64,000 bases of DNA from Thermomucor indicae-seudaticae. Lineage: Eukaryota > Mucoromycota > Mucoromycetes > Mucorales > Lichtheimiaceae. Positions 23,767 to 37,600 of this stretch are shown here, in pieces. The notes below the pieces were generated by a model, which saw nothing but the letters and a program-made list of their open reading frames with translations, did not search any database and was not told the origin of the DNA. Position numbers and translations under genes: made by a program. Location: assembly GCA_000787465.1 (NCBI GenBank), contig JSYX01000045.1:1-64000 (forward strand), read 5' to 3'. Every line of letters begins with the position of its first letter. Positions within the stretch are counted from its first letter, which is position 1.

Positions 23767-24330
23767 TTAAGGATGATGATATACTACTTTACTACTTATG
23801 ACATTTTTGAAACTTTTTTCCCGCTATGCCATTCGTTGCTTTTCTTTATATCTTCTTCTTTATTACTATGTCCACCCGCACACACACACATGAAACGATT
23901 CTTGACAAAAGGGAAAAGGAGTTCGTAGTTAGTTCAAGAGGTAATTTCATCTCTTTGTACATCTAATACCGCCCCCGCCATCCTGTAATTACTTCCCAGG
24001 GAAATTCGTCTTTTTGGTACATACTTCGTTTTTGATTTATTGGTTCATCATTTGCATAAATCCGCAGTCTTTCTTAAAACAGTTCTTCCCAATAAAGTTA
24101 TGGCGCCATAATACAAAATCTACTTCTTCGTTTTCAATTGGTAATCCACTCCAGAAAACAAGGAGGGACATCGAGAACACAATAAAGGGAACAGTATAGC
24201 ACAGATGGACACGAAAAGGGAGAAGACCATGTCGCCAGTTTTGAAACGCACACACCATCAATAATAACAACAAGGGAGTATTATCGATCAGGGTCCAAAC
24301 CTCGGGAGTTACATGCCCTTTATTTGGTGA
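23767..24330. other. Convergent intergenic region
   Basis: Lies between the homeodomain gene (+) and DIS3 (-), so it holds two 3' UTRs and terminators. A (CA)n microsatellite occurs at 23879-23891. No gene was recognised. Confidence 0.45.
23879..23891. repeat. (CA)n microsatellite
   Basis: Six CA units in the region downstream of the homeodomain gene. Confidence 0.8.
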
Positions 24331-27300
24331 TTAATCTGCTTTGCTTTTCTTTGCTGACGACGAGTTTGGTGAATCCTTTCTGTGCTTTCGTTTCCTGTCA
24401 TTGATACCCTCAAAGACGCTAACTCCTTCAACGTATGGTTCAACAAGCTTCATGCGCATCTTTTGCCGCATCCCTTCTTCATCACCTTCCACCTTAATTT
24501 CGACCTTCACAGTACTAAACATCTTGATAGAAACGTCGCCTGCGACTAAGCTATTGTGCTCTTCGTCATAATGGAAAGGTGATGGTCCGTCAGGAGTCTC
24601 GCTCGTGTACACGATACTTTCAATGCCATATCTGTCAAGTGCATAAAGTTAGAAGAGATGAAAATGATGATGATAATGATTATCCTTACTTTGGTGCTAA
24701 GACAATAAATCCATTCTTCAAAATACGGATCACTCGACCTTCTTCAATCTGCACCTTGTTCTTGAAGAACATGTTGGTATATAACTCAACAGAGCTTCGA
24801 CCAGCCATCTGTGCCATGCGGTGACGATGATTCAGGACTACTTCTCATTAGTCACAGCACATACAACCTATATCATCGCAGTAATATACCTTCGCAGAGA
24901 TCTTTCATCTTTGTTTTATCTGTTAGTTCTTGCCCGTAGACTGCATCTGGGTCAATACTGGCTTGCAATAATCGGTGAACAATCACATCTATACAATAAA
25001 GTTAGTAATAGAGCCACACACATGCAAAAAAACAACACTTGCCAGAATAACGACGAATAGGAGATGTGAAATGAGTATAGATGGGTGTTGCTAGACCGTA
25101 ATGACGAAACTCAGGCTCTGACTCGGTGCCGGAACAAAAGTATTGAGCTTGCATCATGCATCGAGTAGTCAAAATACGCACGAGTTTATTAAAGTACGGA
25201 TCATCAGGCAGCTATTGAAAAAAGGCAAGGCAAGCCGTGAGCAACTTCATATATATTGATATTGGATGTTTACTTACCACTGCCGCATCTAACGAATCTG
25301 CCAAAGCTTTCGAGCTTTCTGTATTCAAAGTGATGCCAACTTCCAATAATGCCTTCCGAAGAGTATCAAAGTTGCTTGGCGGTGGAGCTGCATGCTTTCG
25401 GAGCAATGCAGAGCTAGGGAACTTGGAGTAGATTTTCTCTGCTACCGCGATATTGGCGAGTAACATGAACTCTTCAACCAACGCATTGGTTTCTTTTAGT
25501 TCTTTCATCTCGACGTCTAATGGATCTTGAGAATCATTCTCCAGATTAAACCGAACTTCGGGACTAGACAAGGTCAATGCACCACGGTCGATACGCTTTT
25601 GCCGGAGCTTCTTTGCAAGCATGTTCAACGTACGGATACCCTTTGTGAGATCGTCTTGCATTCGTCTAATTATCTGACTGAGTCTTCCCTCCCTCACCCA
25701 ATATCTTGACCGGATTACTTACTCATCATCGATGCGGTTTTGGGCTTCTTCATAAGTAAAAGAATGCTTGGACTTGATCACGCTTTTAGTGAAGTCGACA
25801 CTAACAATTTCTGCGTCCGGTGTCATTTCCTGATAAAGCATAAGTTGGCATAATTGTTGGAGGAATCAAGTGAGGAGTGCGCCCTACCCATATACAAGAA
25901 AACGCGAGTCGCTCGACGTTTGAACGCAACGAGCAAAGATCTAATACGGAATGCCACCATAAGTTTTAAGTTTTTGCAGTTTTTTGCCGATCCCAACTCA
26001 CTTGTCCCCAGCAATGAAGGAAGCATATCAATACGCTTATCCACGAGATAAACTGTTGTTCCACGCTTAGCCGCTTCCTCATCCATGGCCATGCCGGGTT
26101 TTACAAAGTATGTCACATCCGCAATATCTACGATAGTCTTTAGATATCGCTACAACTGTATATATACATATACCAAGTCTGCACTTACGGACACCAACTT
26201 CATAGTTACCATTATCCAACGGTCGAACATGGAGCGCATCGTCAATATCAGTACATCCTGGCGGGTCAATGCTGCAGATATTTAAATGCCGTAAATCTCG
26301 TCGCTTTTCCTGTGTTAAATGCTTTTCTGTCACAACCCATTGGTCGCCTTCCGGAGGCAGGTCATCCAGCACTCGTTTGGAGAACTCTTGATATGGTACA
26401 TCATGTTCTAGTAACAGAACTTCTGTTTCCGTTTCGCGGTCTCCCGAGGAACCGAGAGTCTTTACAAAATGTCCCTGTGGAAGCCTGAATAATACTCTTA
26501 GAATCGTGTGCATAATCAGGTGATATCCATGCTTACACTGAATTTATCGGCCACGAATCGATCGACACCACAATGCGATTACCAAGTAGACTATGCGCCT
26601 GCGCAGTCCTGATCTTGATGCCGGGTATCCGTCTATCAATTGCACGGAAAATAACTGTTTCTGGAGTGTTGGAGCCTGCGCTTGAGTGGACAGACTTTCT
26701 GACAACGAAACCGCAATATCTAATTCGAAAGTTGAGATATTAGCAAACAGGTCGAAGTCAAGGCTGCAAAAGTTTCTCTACGTACGGTCTCCATTTCCGC
26801 CGAATAACACCAACCACCTTTCCTGTGGGTTCACCCACTTCATTTTCTGCAGCAGTTTCCATTTCGTATTCCATCTCTTCTTCACCGTGCATTTTCTCTT
26901 CATCTTCTTCGTCTTCCACAGCGATAGATGTGGTCTTCTTCCATTGTTCGCGCGGAAGCAATTGCACCGCAACAATATCACCGTGTATACAGCGACTCAT
27001 GTTTTTACGACCCAGTATATAAATCGTTCTTATTTCACCATCCACTTCACCGGTGATAGTAGCCTACTCGATTTGTTAGTTGCCCACAGATCCAACCAGC
27101 AAATAAAGAGAGCACCTTTCATTACCTCCAAAACGTTGTGCTGAGATACATTAAGTGTACCCTGGATCAAAGTTCCTTTCTTGATACCATTTGCCACTTG
27201 AGCAGCCGACAAATGCTTTAAAGCAACGGGAAAATCAACAAGTGCGTCCCCTCCTGCAAAAAAAGCACTCACTATACCTCTTCATATACAACCTTGTCCT

Positions 27301-28224
27301 GTTCCTCTGCGTTATTTTTGGGAGTCGAAAGCATGTCTAAAAGTTCAGGAACATCCTTTATTGCTCCAACATATTCTCGTACTAATAAACATTGAAGCCA
27401 TATATAATCATCATCAATTTTCTGCTGCTGCCCTGTCAGTTTTTTAGATTTCTTTGCTATTTTATTACCAGACATGCACTTTATGCCGGTGGCTGCTGCC
27501 TTCTCTCGGTTGGCACGATCATCACTAAGCATGACTGCTTCGATGCCTGTACTCTTCAAATGATCCGTGTACCACTTGGCCGAAACCCGAATTGCTAGTT
27601 TTAAAGCACCGTATTAAAATTGAAGGCTGGATAGTACAAGTGTTCTAATGATTCACCTCTGTCATTGCGATCGTTTGGCGATTCGTCTTTGAGTCGTTCA
27701 AGATAGGTGTCACTGCATGAAAGAAGTACTTAGCAGAAGCGTTCAATGAAAGCGGGGGAGGGACAACACTAAGTACCGATGATGTTCGTTGGCAAATAAA
27801 TAAAATCGTCTGTTCTTGTCAGCAAGTATCGCATTCACGCGGTTATATATGGGCATACTGAGATGTCGCAACTCTTCACGAACGGTTTGCAGCACAATGA
27901 CGTCTTTAATGGCGGAATGCTCCATAATGTCCAGCTGTACAAGTTGAACAACAAAAAAGTCAGAAAGGAAGGGGGCATTACGAATCGATCGCACAACAAT
28001 CGCACCTGATTCATAAAGACATTAGTGTCCGGTATAAGGTAGTGCGGTCGTTTGATATTGTCAGTTTGACGTGGCGTGCTAGACAAGATCGGTGGCGTCT
28101 GGTGCTGACAGATCGTACAAGCTGAAGAGGAACAAACAATGTCGTCCCGAAGATAATGTTCTTTGACGACTTTGACAACGTTACCCTTGCGGGTACGCTT
28201 TACAAAAGCCTTGGATCGCAACAT
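24331..28224 (-). CDS. DIS3: Exosome exoribonuclease DIS3/RRP44
   Basis: Catalytic subunit of the RNA exosome, a 3'-5' exonuclease with an endonuclease PIN domain, acting in nucleus and cytoplasm. The start [20 protein letters not shown] followed by [11 protein letters not shown] is the family's N-terminus. Next come a PIN domain ([35 protein letters not shown]), cold-shock domains, and the RNB domain with the metal-binding motif [18 protein letters not shown] at about 26240-26280. The C-terminal S1-like part ends with a basic Lys/Ser tail at 24331. I count at least ten exons with short introns. The ATG at 28224 is the first in frame; a TTG three codons earlier is not used as the start. Confidence 0.93.
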
Positions 28225-28791
28225 GTTGTCCAAGCAATCAAAATGGTCGAGATCAACTGCTTGTTCAGGTCAAATTTTGCCACAGGAGGAAATTTCATAG
28301 ACCGCAGAACAAGAGCCTTCCGGTTCACCACAGACATGGTATCTGAGCCGAGACTGTTTGAGTTGTGGCACAGGAACTGACAAGAGCAATTGAAGTCGGC
28401 TGAAGGAGTTCTTTCTTTGATAATGTCAGTTGCATTTTCTAATACAAGGACGATGATGATACACCATGAAACGGCATGCATTAATTAATGACACTTGTCG
28501 TCGGTCAGTGCGGCTTGATCCGATCACCCAGTTCAGTTCCCAAAGTTATTGATTTACCCCGCGCTCTTTTTCGTTATATATTCCATCACTTATTGATGGA
28601 AGTGGCAGTCGTTCCGACGTGTGTGTGTCTGGGAACCTAGGGATGCACAATTTTTTTTAAGTTTGCTTTTACATTCTGCCAGTTAAAGAAACAAGGTGTT
28701 TTTTTTTCCAGCTTGAACTGGTTCAGTTCCGCTTTGCCTGGACAGCTGTGTGTTCCAAGGCTTGGATTTCGGTTTCTTTCATCCTTTTCGC
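28225..28791. promoter_or_regulatory. Shared upstream region of DIS3 and the ACF1-like gene
   Basis: The two genes start head to head 567 bp apart. The region holds T-rich runs (about 28649-28658 and 28700-28709) and a TATATA stretch near 28574-28580. No other gene was found. Confidence 0.45.
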
Positions 28792-31700
28792 ATGCCCTTA
28801 CTTAACAACAAACGAGTACCACTCACAGCTCCACCTCCGTACGACCCGAAACGAAAGCGAAAGGAAGTGTGGTATTTGCGATTTACACATGAAATATTCA
28901 CAAACTACGAGTATCCTTTTTTTTGCAATTTCTTTATTGTCAGTCATGGTTGCTTTCGTAATTGCGTCCTATTGACATTGTTCTCACGCTTGATTAGCAG
29001 CAGCTCAACCTTTCGGGGTTGGCGTATCATATCGTCCTTAACTTTTTGTTCCTTGCGTATTCTTGTAGAGACTATATAAACCGACTTATGCTGTATCATC
29101 AACCAATTTGGGAGTGCGAGGTCACTGGCCGGAGCAACTTGACATACGAACAAGCGCTTGAAAGTGAAGGTCGTGATGAGCACAATAGAGTGGAATTCAG
29201 ATTTTGCGAGACGCTTCGCAGGCGGATGCTGCATCGGTTGCAGTTCCGTAAGTTTGTGGAAGAAACACGTTGGGGTCACATGGATATATATTGATGCAGG
29301 ATTGTTGTCAAAGAGACGTGCCGGTTGGAACCTCTTGTTGAAGACTTGTACAACTATTTCCGATTCAATTTTGCTGTAAATGAAGTTGTTCACTGCAAGC
29401 TGGGCGACCAAGTGTGAGTGAGGAACGTTGATATCCAGTTACAGAAAGCACTCAGCAAACAACTGTGTATTACAGATATTTGGCAAAGATCCTCGATATC
29501 CTTCCCGGTCCACTTCCGGCTATAGGATATCCAATCATGAACGGTGGCGGACCTTCTTCGCATTACGATCCTGCAGAGCATGGATCCTCCTCAGACGAAA
29601 CAGAAACGGAAAGTAATAATAACATCCCACGACAACCGAACGGACGCTTAAGATTTCCTGACGCATTTATCCACCCTGTTCCCTCGACACCTGTCGTGCC
29701 TCATCATTATCAGCAGCAGCAGCAACAGCAGCAACCGCCAGCACTGCCGCCACCTGTCAATTATCCAAGCCAGATAACCAACGAGTTGACTGTGGATCAA
29801 TCCTTGAGATACAGGGTGCAACTGATCAATGAGTATGAAATGCCAATCGAGAATTGCGTGCGGATCGTTAGCTGGGGTGAGATCAGGTATAATATATGCA
29901 CAGTAGCATGTGGTACAGGAATCGGCTAAACCTGTCTGTTGCAGGAGGGACAAGCGAGTATTCTGCCGTCATGTGCTTCAGAGATTTGTCCGAGAATGCG
30001 CACAAAAAGATAGCTATATTGGCGCACCATGGGTCATCAAGGTATGCGTAATATCTTGGGAGATATTAAGATTAGCTCTAATTATGCGTATTGTGTAGCC
30101 AAATGTCGCTCGGCAGTACAATATTGACACTACTTTACCCGACCATTTGCAAGAAGCACAGGATCTAGCTTATGCCAAACTGGCAAGAAAACGTAAAGCG
30201 CCTGCGAAAACAGTGGATGAAAAGGAAGCAGAAAAGCGACTACGAAAGGAGGAGAATATGCTTCAGAAAGCAAAGATAAAAGAAGAGAAAGAACGACAAA
30301 GAGAAGAACGACGCAAACAAGCAGCTGTCAAGTATCCAATCGAGGATTTGGACTTGCCAATCTACAGAAAGGACCCTAACATGAATTGGGCGCTTATCGA
30401 TATGTCCCCAGATAAATATTTTGGAGAGCATGTCATTCCTTATCCAAGCGGTGGGCGGTCACCGCGTCCCATTCCGAGCAAGAATGCCACCATCCCAGAC
30501 GAGCTTTTTGAGACGTTTGTGTCAATATGGAGTTTTCTTACTGTATTTTCGGAACCGCTGAAACTTACACCTTTCAGCATTGACGATTTTGAACGCGCGA
30601 TAAGTCAAGGATCTCAGCAGCCTAAAAACACAATACTCGCGGAAAGCAATGTTTGTTTATTAAACGTTATTATTCGAGAGCGTGAGCAGGATATTGCCGG
30701 AGAGATTGCAAGCGGTGCATTAGTGGAAGACTATCTCGACTCGCTCGCTCAGGAAGAAGATGGCGAAACGGTGAAGACTGTACCGAACCGTATCCATGTG
30801 GATCAGAAAGAGACCACGTTTTCGCGACTCAGAGGAGAGAAAGTAGAACGAGGATGGCGAGATGATGAACAACTTCGGGTTGGAAAGAACTGGGATAGCA
30901 AAGAGCTCAAGGCAACAGATCGGAAAAGTTGGGAAACTGTTTTGATAGGTTGTCTTAATGAAATTGCTACGCCTGATCTTATTCCCGAACTCGATCTTAT
31001 TTTGCGACATCTCGTACCACGCCACAACTCGACTGCAGCAGAGAGGGAGCGTCAATATGCTTCGCTGAGCATGAAGCATAAACTCGCGATTCTCGACTTC
31101 CTGGTGATGGCTGTCAACGAATCCACACTGATAAAGTAGGCTCATGAGAAACCACGGATGGCAACGGCCAAATATCTGACTATCGACTGCTTTAGAGAAT
31201 ACATGGAACAATGCCAAGAGCAGCTGACGGAATTCCGGAGGCAAAAGGTGGAATTGAATAAGGAAAGCAAGAGTCTGTAAGTATCCGTCGCTTGGTGCGT
31301 TTGCGCGCAGACATTGATCTAGTTTTTTTTAGAGCTGCGCGCCGCCTGGACTTAGATCGACGGGACCGGGCGGAAAAGGCAAAGGATTCAAGTGATGAAG
31401 AGTCAGCCAGTGGCTCAGACGAAGATAATGGCTCTGATGAAGAGGAAGATGCTTCGGCAAACTCGGAAGATAGTGAAGCGTAAGTTGAACAAACAACAAC
31501 ATTTCCAATAGATGGGCTTGACCTCGAAAGCGTTTAGAGGAATCGATGGGCATGAACGGCGTCACCGTTCACGGCAAGAAAAGTTAAAAATGAAACAGCA
31601 AAAGCGCAAAGAAATGGAAGCAATGCGTAAACTGCAATATCAAAAGCAGCGAGAGGCGGCCAAGGAGTTGAAGCAAAAGGCAGAGGAACGACGGAAACTG

Positions 31701-32465
31701 GAAGAAGAGGAACGAGCTCTGCGGAAGAAGGTGACTGAAAGAACGAAACATGAGTACTTTCAAAACATATTAATCAATGTGGATACAGGAGGAACAATTG
31801 GAAAAGGATATGAGAAAGTATATGACCCTGCGAATTCGACCTCTCGGACGAGATAGGTTCTATAACCGGTATATATACCTGGACAACATTGGTACTTCAG
31901 AAACATACGGAACCGGTCGACTGTATGTCCAAAGTCCCAGCGAAATCGATATCCAGATGATGCTTGAGCGAGAACGGACAACAGATCTCGAAGAACAGCC
32001 TTGGGGTCGAGGTGGAGGACGGTGGTTTATCCTGGAGCTGATGAAGGCTCATGGCATGGAGGAAGAGAGTGAATGGCTTGCAGACCGGATGGAGAAACAG
32101 GCCAGAGGTGAACGGATCGGTCAAAGCTGGTGGAGATGTTACTCGGAACCAGAAGAGGTATTTCCTTTAAACTCATTATTAACAGACGGCTTTTATCTGA
32201 ATACGCGTAATGTCATCAGTTTCAGCAGCTACTGGCCTGGCTAAATCCAAAGGGTACGCGTGAGTGCAAGTTGAAAAACGAGCTGACCAAGCGTCAAGGT
32301 TATATCCTTGAATCCATGAAGAAACGGGCACAGGTAACGGGGAAATAGGACACACAATAAAATGAGGCAGTCATTCTGACGCATCAACAGGCCCTTGCTA
32401 AGTCTGAGTCTGTTGCAAAAAGAGCCACAAGAGCACGAAGCAACGCCTCCACAACAGCAGCTTGA
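28792..32465 (+). CDS. ACF1/ITC1-like chromatin-remodelling subunit (WAC-DDT-WHIM)
   Basis: Regulatory subunit of an ISWI-type nucleosome remodeller, nuclear. Domains in order: WAC domain at the N-terminus (MPLLNNKRVPLTAPPPYDP, then EVWYLRFTHEIFTNYE and PIWECEVTGRSNLTYEQALE); a poly-Gln linker; DKRVFCRHVLQRFVRECAQK and YNIDTTLPDHL; a long Lys/Glu/Arg helical stretch; DDT domain (DELFETFVSIWSFLTVFSEP); and C-terminal WHIM motifs with RPLGRDRFYNRYIYLD and GGGRWFILE. An acidic Ser/Asp/Glu tract sits near 31390-31480. Introns are short and mostly clear; the final exon (from about 32393) ends in TGA at 32463-32465. In yeast Itc1 partners Isw2; the metazoan relatives are Acf1/BAZ1A and WSTF. Confidence 0.9.
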
Positions 32466-32554
32466 TACCACATCACATGCAAAATAACAAGTGATGCATT
32501 TTTCTGGTGGAACAAGAAAAAATGTATAATAAAACGAGAGGTCTATTGACTCTT

Positions 32555-34380
32555 TTATGCTTCTCGCTTCGATAGAATCTTGCGTTGATTCTCAGGACCG
32601 ATATCCTCTTGCTCCAAGGCATGTTCCATTAAGCTCCATTGACCGCGAGAATAATAAAGCGGTTTACTTTTACCCTCCACCACATCAGCGTTGATCAAAA
32701 TATGTCTAATTGATGATCCTGGAGTGTCATACATTGCGTCCAACAGCAAGTCCTCCTATATTATCAAGTAGTCAATGTGATTGTGACCAAGATCACACCA
32801 TTATATAGGTCGCATACCATAATCCTCCGCAATCCACGTGCACCTGTCTGTTTCTCTGCTGCCAAGCGTGCAATAGTCGCAAGAGCTTTTTGTGTAAAGC
32901 GGATGTCACACTGTGGACATTTATGTGTCAGGAAACACTTGTACTGCTTGACCCAGTCTTGACATTACCTGGTATAAGGAAAAGAGGCCTTGGTATTGCT
33001 TGACGAGCGCGTTCTTGGGTTCTGTCAAGACTCGTACGAGATCCTGCTCGGAAAGTTGATTGACAGTGGCCAGGACAGGCAGCCGTCCTACGAATTCGGG
33101 AATAAAGCCATAGGTAATCACGTCCTGCGGTTCGACATAACTGAGCGCTGACGAAGGTATGTCACTACTACTGGACGTTTGCGCTCCGAAACCCATCGAC
33201 TATACATGCACAAGAGACATGAGGCTATGCGACATAAACCCGTTTTTGCTTTACACATACTGATTTTGCTAGCCGCTTTTGGATCACGTCTTCCAGTCCG
33301 ACAAAGGCACCACTGAGGATGAACAGGATATTGCTGGTGTCGACCGCGTACACTTCACTCGTTCCCATACTCGATGATGATGACGGCGACGGCACACGTT
33401 GACCCATATACGTGCCACCAGTCATCATCGTCCCGGGAGGCTTGATATTGCGTGGCAACGCAGTTGATGAAGTGGTTGGTTTGCCTTTGTGTGTCACTTG
33501 GACAATGGTACCTTCCAACATCCTTAGCAACGCTTGCTGTACACCCTCTCCGCCCACATCCTTGACACCCTGAGTCGATGCGCGGCGTGCGATCTTGTCA
33601 ATTTCATCGATAAACACGATGCCCGTTTCAGCCTTGTCCACGTCATAATCGCAGCTCTGGTGAAGTTTGTTTGGATGCAAGTCTCTTTATCTTTCTTCAA
33701 AAGACAGTTACCTGCAGCAATCGCTCAATCACTGTCTCCACATCCTCGCCGACGTAACCTGCTTGTGTGAAGGGCGTCGCATCCGACATGGAAAACGGTA
33801 CTTGAAGAACCTGAGCAAGTGTCTTTGCTAGTAACGTCTTGCCTGGGATAAGCAATCAGCGCGTTTGTTTGTCTGTTAAACGCCACCCCCCACCCAACCA
33901 ACTTATTGCTACGGACCTGATCCAGTGGGGCCAATAAGTAAAACATTGCTTTTCTCCAGTATCGGTGGATCGTCTACGTTTTCAGGCCCTATATCTCCCG
34001 TCGCAGGCTTTTCAGCAGCCAAGGATATTTCCTCGTCCTTGTAGTGATGGCATAAATGTTTCTCGTCCGCAACCTCCTCTTCTTGTTGCTGTTGTTGTCT
34101 TCGAGCTCGGTCTTTGTTGGCCTGTACTCGACTGTAGTGGTTATAAACCGCCACTGAAAGGACCCGTTTGGCGCGCTCTTGGCCCACAACGTGATCATCC
34201 AGAATCTTTGTAATCTAGACGTCGATTCAGCAATGATTGAGTTTTGGACCAAATAGCAGTCTCTCGGACTGAATCACTGACAATGCGAGGATTGACTGCA
34301 TCCAACGACAGGTAACGGCGACAATACAATGTCCGGGTAAGCAGAGCAGAATGCTTCGTGAAGCGCAGTGCAAATTGCAT
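32555..34380 (-). CDS. Mitochondrial ClpX-type AAA+ unfoldase
   Basis: ATP-driven protein unfoldase of the mitochondrial matrix; in yeast (Mcx1) it helps heme synthesis, elsewhere it feeds the ClpP protease. The N-terminus ([20 protein letters not shown]) is an Arg-rich presequence. Then follow [20 protein letters not shown], a Gln/Glu-rich insert, Walker A GPTGSGKT (split by an intron at about 33910), AGYVGEDVE, Walker [15 protein letters not shown], the block [16 protein letters not shown], sensor regions, and [13 protein letters not shown]. The C-terminal exon ends at 32555. No zinc-binding N-terminal domain of bacterial ClpX is present, as in Mcx1. A Ser/Pro-rich insert interrupts the region at about 33360-33430. 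About seven exons. Confidence 0.9.
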
Positions 34381-34616
34381 AGTTCGTGGTAGAAAAAAGA
34401 GAATGAAGTTGTTTCCTGAGTGATCTCAGATATGGATCGAGCATAAACCATAAACCTTTATGCACCACGAAGAATATGTCTCTCTTAACACGAATTGCAA
34501 TTCTACTATATACTGCATATTTTATGGCGTTCTTCCCAGCAATCATTGCCGCGCTGACGGCATAGCTATAAAAGCATGGTATATTTGTACTATAACTTTC
34601 TCACTAAATACAAACA

Positions 34617-37600
34617 TTATTTTACTGTAGATCGAACGTAGAACAAGTTGTAGGCAGCCCGACTCTAGTAGTTTCAAATATAGTCAAACCTCAGCGAACC
34701 CTTGGACAAGGTCTTACTCCATCGCGACTTACCACAACCTTTGCCTCTTCACAAACCGAGAAGCGGGTATCATCAAAATAGTGCCACGTATCACGGTATC
34801 CGTTCCTGACGTAGGCAGTGTCTATATGATTCAACATGAGTCATTGTCCGCTCTTACAAACCATTGGTTCCACCACTTACAGTGTCCACCCGTGAGAGAA
34901 CCGTAATGATTCTACGTCCAAAACCGTATTAGTAGCCGTAAGCATGCACAAAGCTAATGTAACGCCATACCGAGACACCATATAGATCATAAGTAAATGA
35001 AGGCCGCTCACTGTTGTCAGGTGGGAACATTGAACTGGGTACATACGAGGACAGATCCAATCCTCTACATTATCATGAGTATCTGTAGTATCATACATTT
35101 CCGTTGCGTTGACGCATACCTAGTGGGATAGTCAACCAACGTCTCCAGCTTATTGTGGAAAGGTCCGTCATATGAAAACCGTTTAAGGTGTATCAGTAGA
35201 ACATCTGGTAATCGTGACAGGGTCAACCGCTTCTTGGCATTTCGCAGCTGCTTACAACGAGGACAGTGCCTGCGTACATGTGATAAGCCATCAATCCCAC
35301 ACGTCTTTGCCTGACAGCACGTAACTAACCATGCATCATCATTCTCTAATACTTCCTCCTTCACAAAGTAATCCAAGCATTGATAAAGAGACACTGATGG
35401 CGGCGTGTTCCCTTTAGCCGGAATAGGCAAAGATAGCGACATGAAAGTATTGTAAGTCGTTGATGTCTATGCAACCACAGTGTGTCAAAACGGTATCAAT
35501 ATGCGACGGGATGTTATAGATATACCTGTCCGCATGTTAAACAAGTCAAACGGCTCCTATATTGCCCTTGAAACAAGCTGACAATTATGCTCTCGTTGCG
35601 AGCCAAGTACTTTTCCCATGCAATAGCACTGGCTTGCCAGTCAGGTAGTTTTTCAAAGCGAGCTTCTTCTTCAGGATCTTCCGGTTCCGAAGGAGGTCTC
35701 TTTACGACCATGTTCACATCCTCATGTATACCGTCGAGAAGAAAAGTCAGAAACTCTTGTGAATCTTGCTGTTCCTTGCCAGCAAACTGCGGTGCAAAGC
35801 GAACTAATGCTTCCTACAGGCAACATTGTTCATATACTTGATATTCTTCAGTTATATCACAGCCACTTACTCGGAAGGAAACAGGAGATATGAAATTATA
35901 TTTTCCATACCACATGACGCGCAAAAGTTCAGCGAACTTGTCTACCAAAACTCCACCAGTGCCCAAAGGATTAGTTTTGTTGATATGTTGCCTGAATGTT
36001 CCAGCTGTAAGGTAGGACACGTAGTCAGTAAGGCCTCTAACTATTCTGATAGCCAATCTCACGTACATATCAGATAGCGAGCCAAGGGTATGGTGCCACT
36101 CAAGCACTGGATAATGGAACTCATAAAGCAGGTGTTGCCTAGATTCTTTAAACCCGTTGTTCCGATTGTTACAACTCCCAGCTGTGAGAACGAACTGTTG
36201 GCGACCGGAGCATATTTATCGTGGGCCACAGATGGTCGGGATGTAGTGAGTTCGGAAGGCTTCAACGGTACAGGTGGAGGAGCTACCGCCCCAGCAGAAG
36301 ATGGGCGATGCGGTGGAGCAGTGTCGGGAGAAAGCCGTGGCGCAGGAGGTGGAGGAGGAAGAGGTCGCGTAGGCTTTGCAGGTACAGGCGGCACATCATA
36401 TCGCTCAGTTTTTGTTTCCGTGAATCCATGAAATGGATTATCAATAAATGTATTACGCCTCTGAAGACTGGTGCTCGCGCTTGGCTGTGGTTGCCTAATC
36501 GCTGAAGTCATTTTCGCTGTGGAGGTATTAGGTTGAATATCTGGGTAGCGCATAATAATTGACTCTTCTGTAGGCGTCGGTAAAGTTTCGGTCGAGGACG
36601 GCGTCTGATGTGGCGACGGCATACTTATGGTACTACTGGAATACGTGCTGTCCGATGAAATTGACAGAGAGTTCGCAAATATACCTTGGAGAGGTGGAGT
36701 TACATTATTCGACTTGCTCATAGACTGTGGTCCAGCATCCTGTTGCTTATAATTGAACTACACAGCCGGGAAGCTATTAATATCGCAATACGAGCGAAAA
36801 AAAAGAAAATAATTTCAGCTTACATAGTCGTATAGGGTATGATGTACAGGTGTTTGTTTCTCGACACGATCAGGACTCCTACCAACAACCTCCCTAAGCC
36901 AATGCAGCCGGTGAGGTCGCTCTTCATGCTTTCCCTTCTTTCTATCCTTGTTTTCGACAGCTGCTTTTTTGTTGGGTGCCGTAGCTCTGTAAATTCCACG
37001 CTCCCCAATGGCCGCTTCCCAGCCAGAGAACCCCCCTGATAGCATTACCGGCATCCTTGGCAAGTTTTTGTGAAACTCCATCTCATATATGGCTGTTCTT
37101 AGGTTCTTTAAAGGCTCGCTAGCATGCTCTATGCTCGTAGAGTCCTGGTCATAATATACGACCAGATCGAACTTGTGGCGTTCAGCAAACATTTGTTGCT
37201 CAAGATCCGGATTGAGCACGAGTGAGTCCTGAATCTTCTGGGAGGAGACACTACACACATAGCATGAATAAGAATTCCTCGATTAAAAACCGCAATCTTT
37301 CGTCAGAGCCTACTTTTGTCTTAAGACCAATGGCTCGATCTGACAAATCCACTTATTTCGTATACAACCTTGCGAGTACATGTCGCGCGGTCGAATATCC
37401 ATTATCAAAACACTTGGCGGATTCTCTTTTTTCGTTATCAATTTTGCCAGCTCTGCTGGTTGCAGCACCATCGATCGCGGAAATACATTGTTAGAGTAAG
37501 GAGGAATATGCAATATTGGTAAGACGGTATTATTATCTGCTCTCGTGATTGAGACAGATTTAGGCGACGAGGTCGTATGAGAGGAAGCTGAAGATGACCG

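Noticed and set aside
24014..24273. Opposed short frames downstream of the homeodomain gene
   Set aside because: Lie in a convergent 3' UTR region; hydrophobic reading is due to T-rich sequence.
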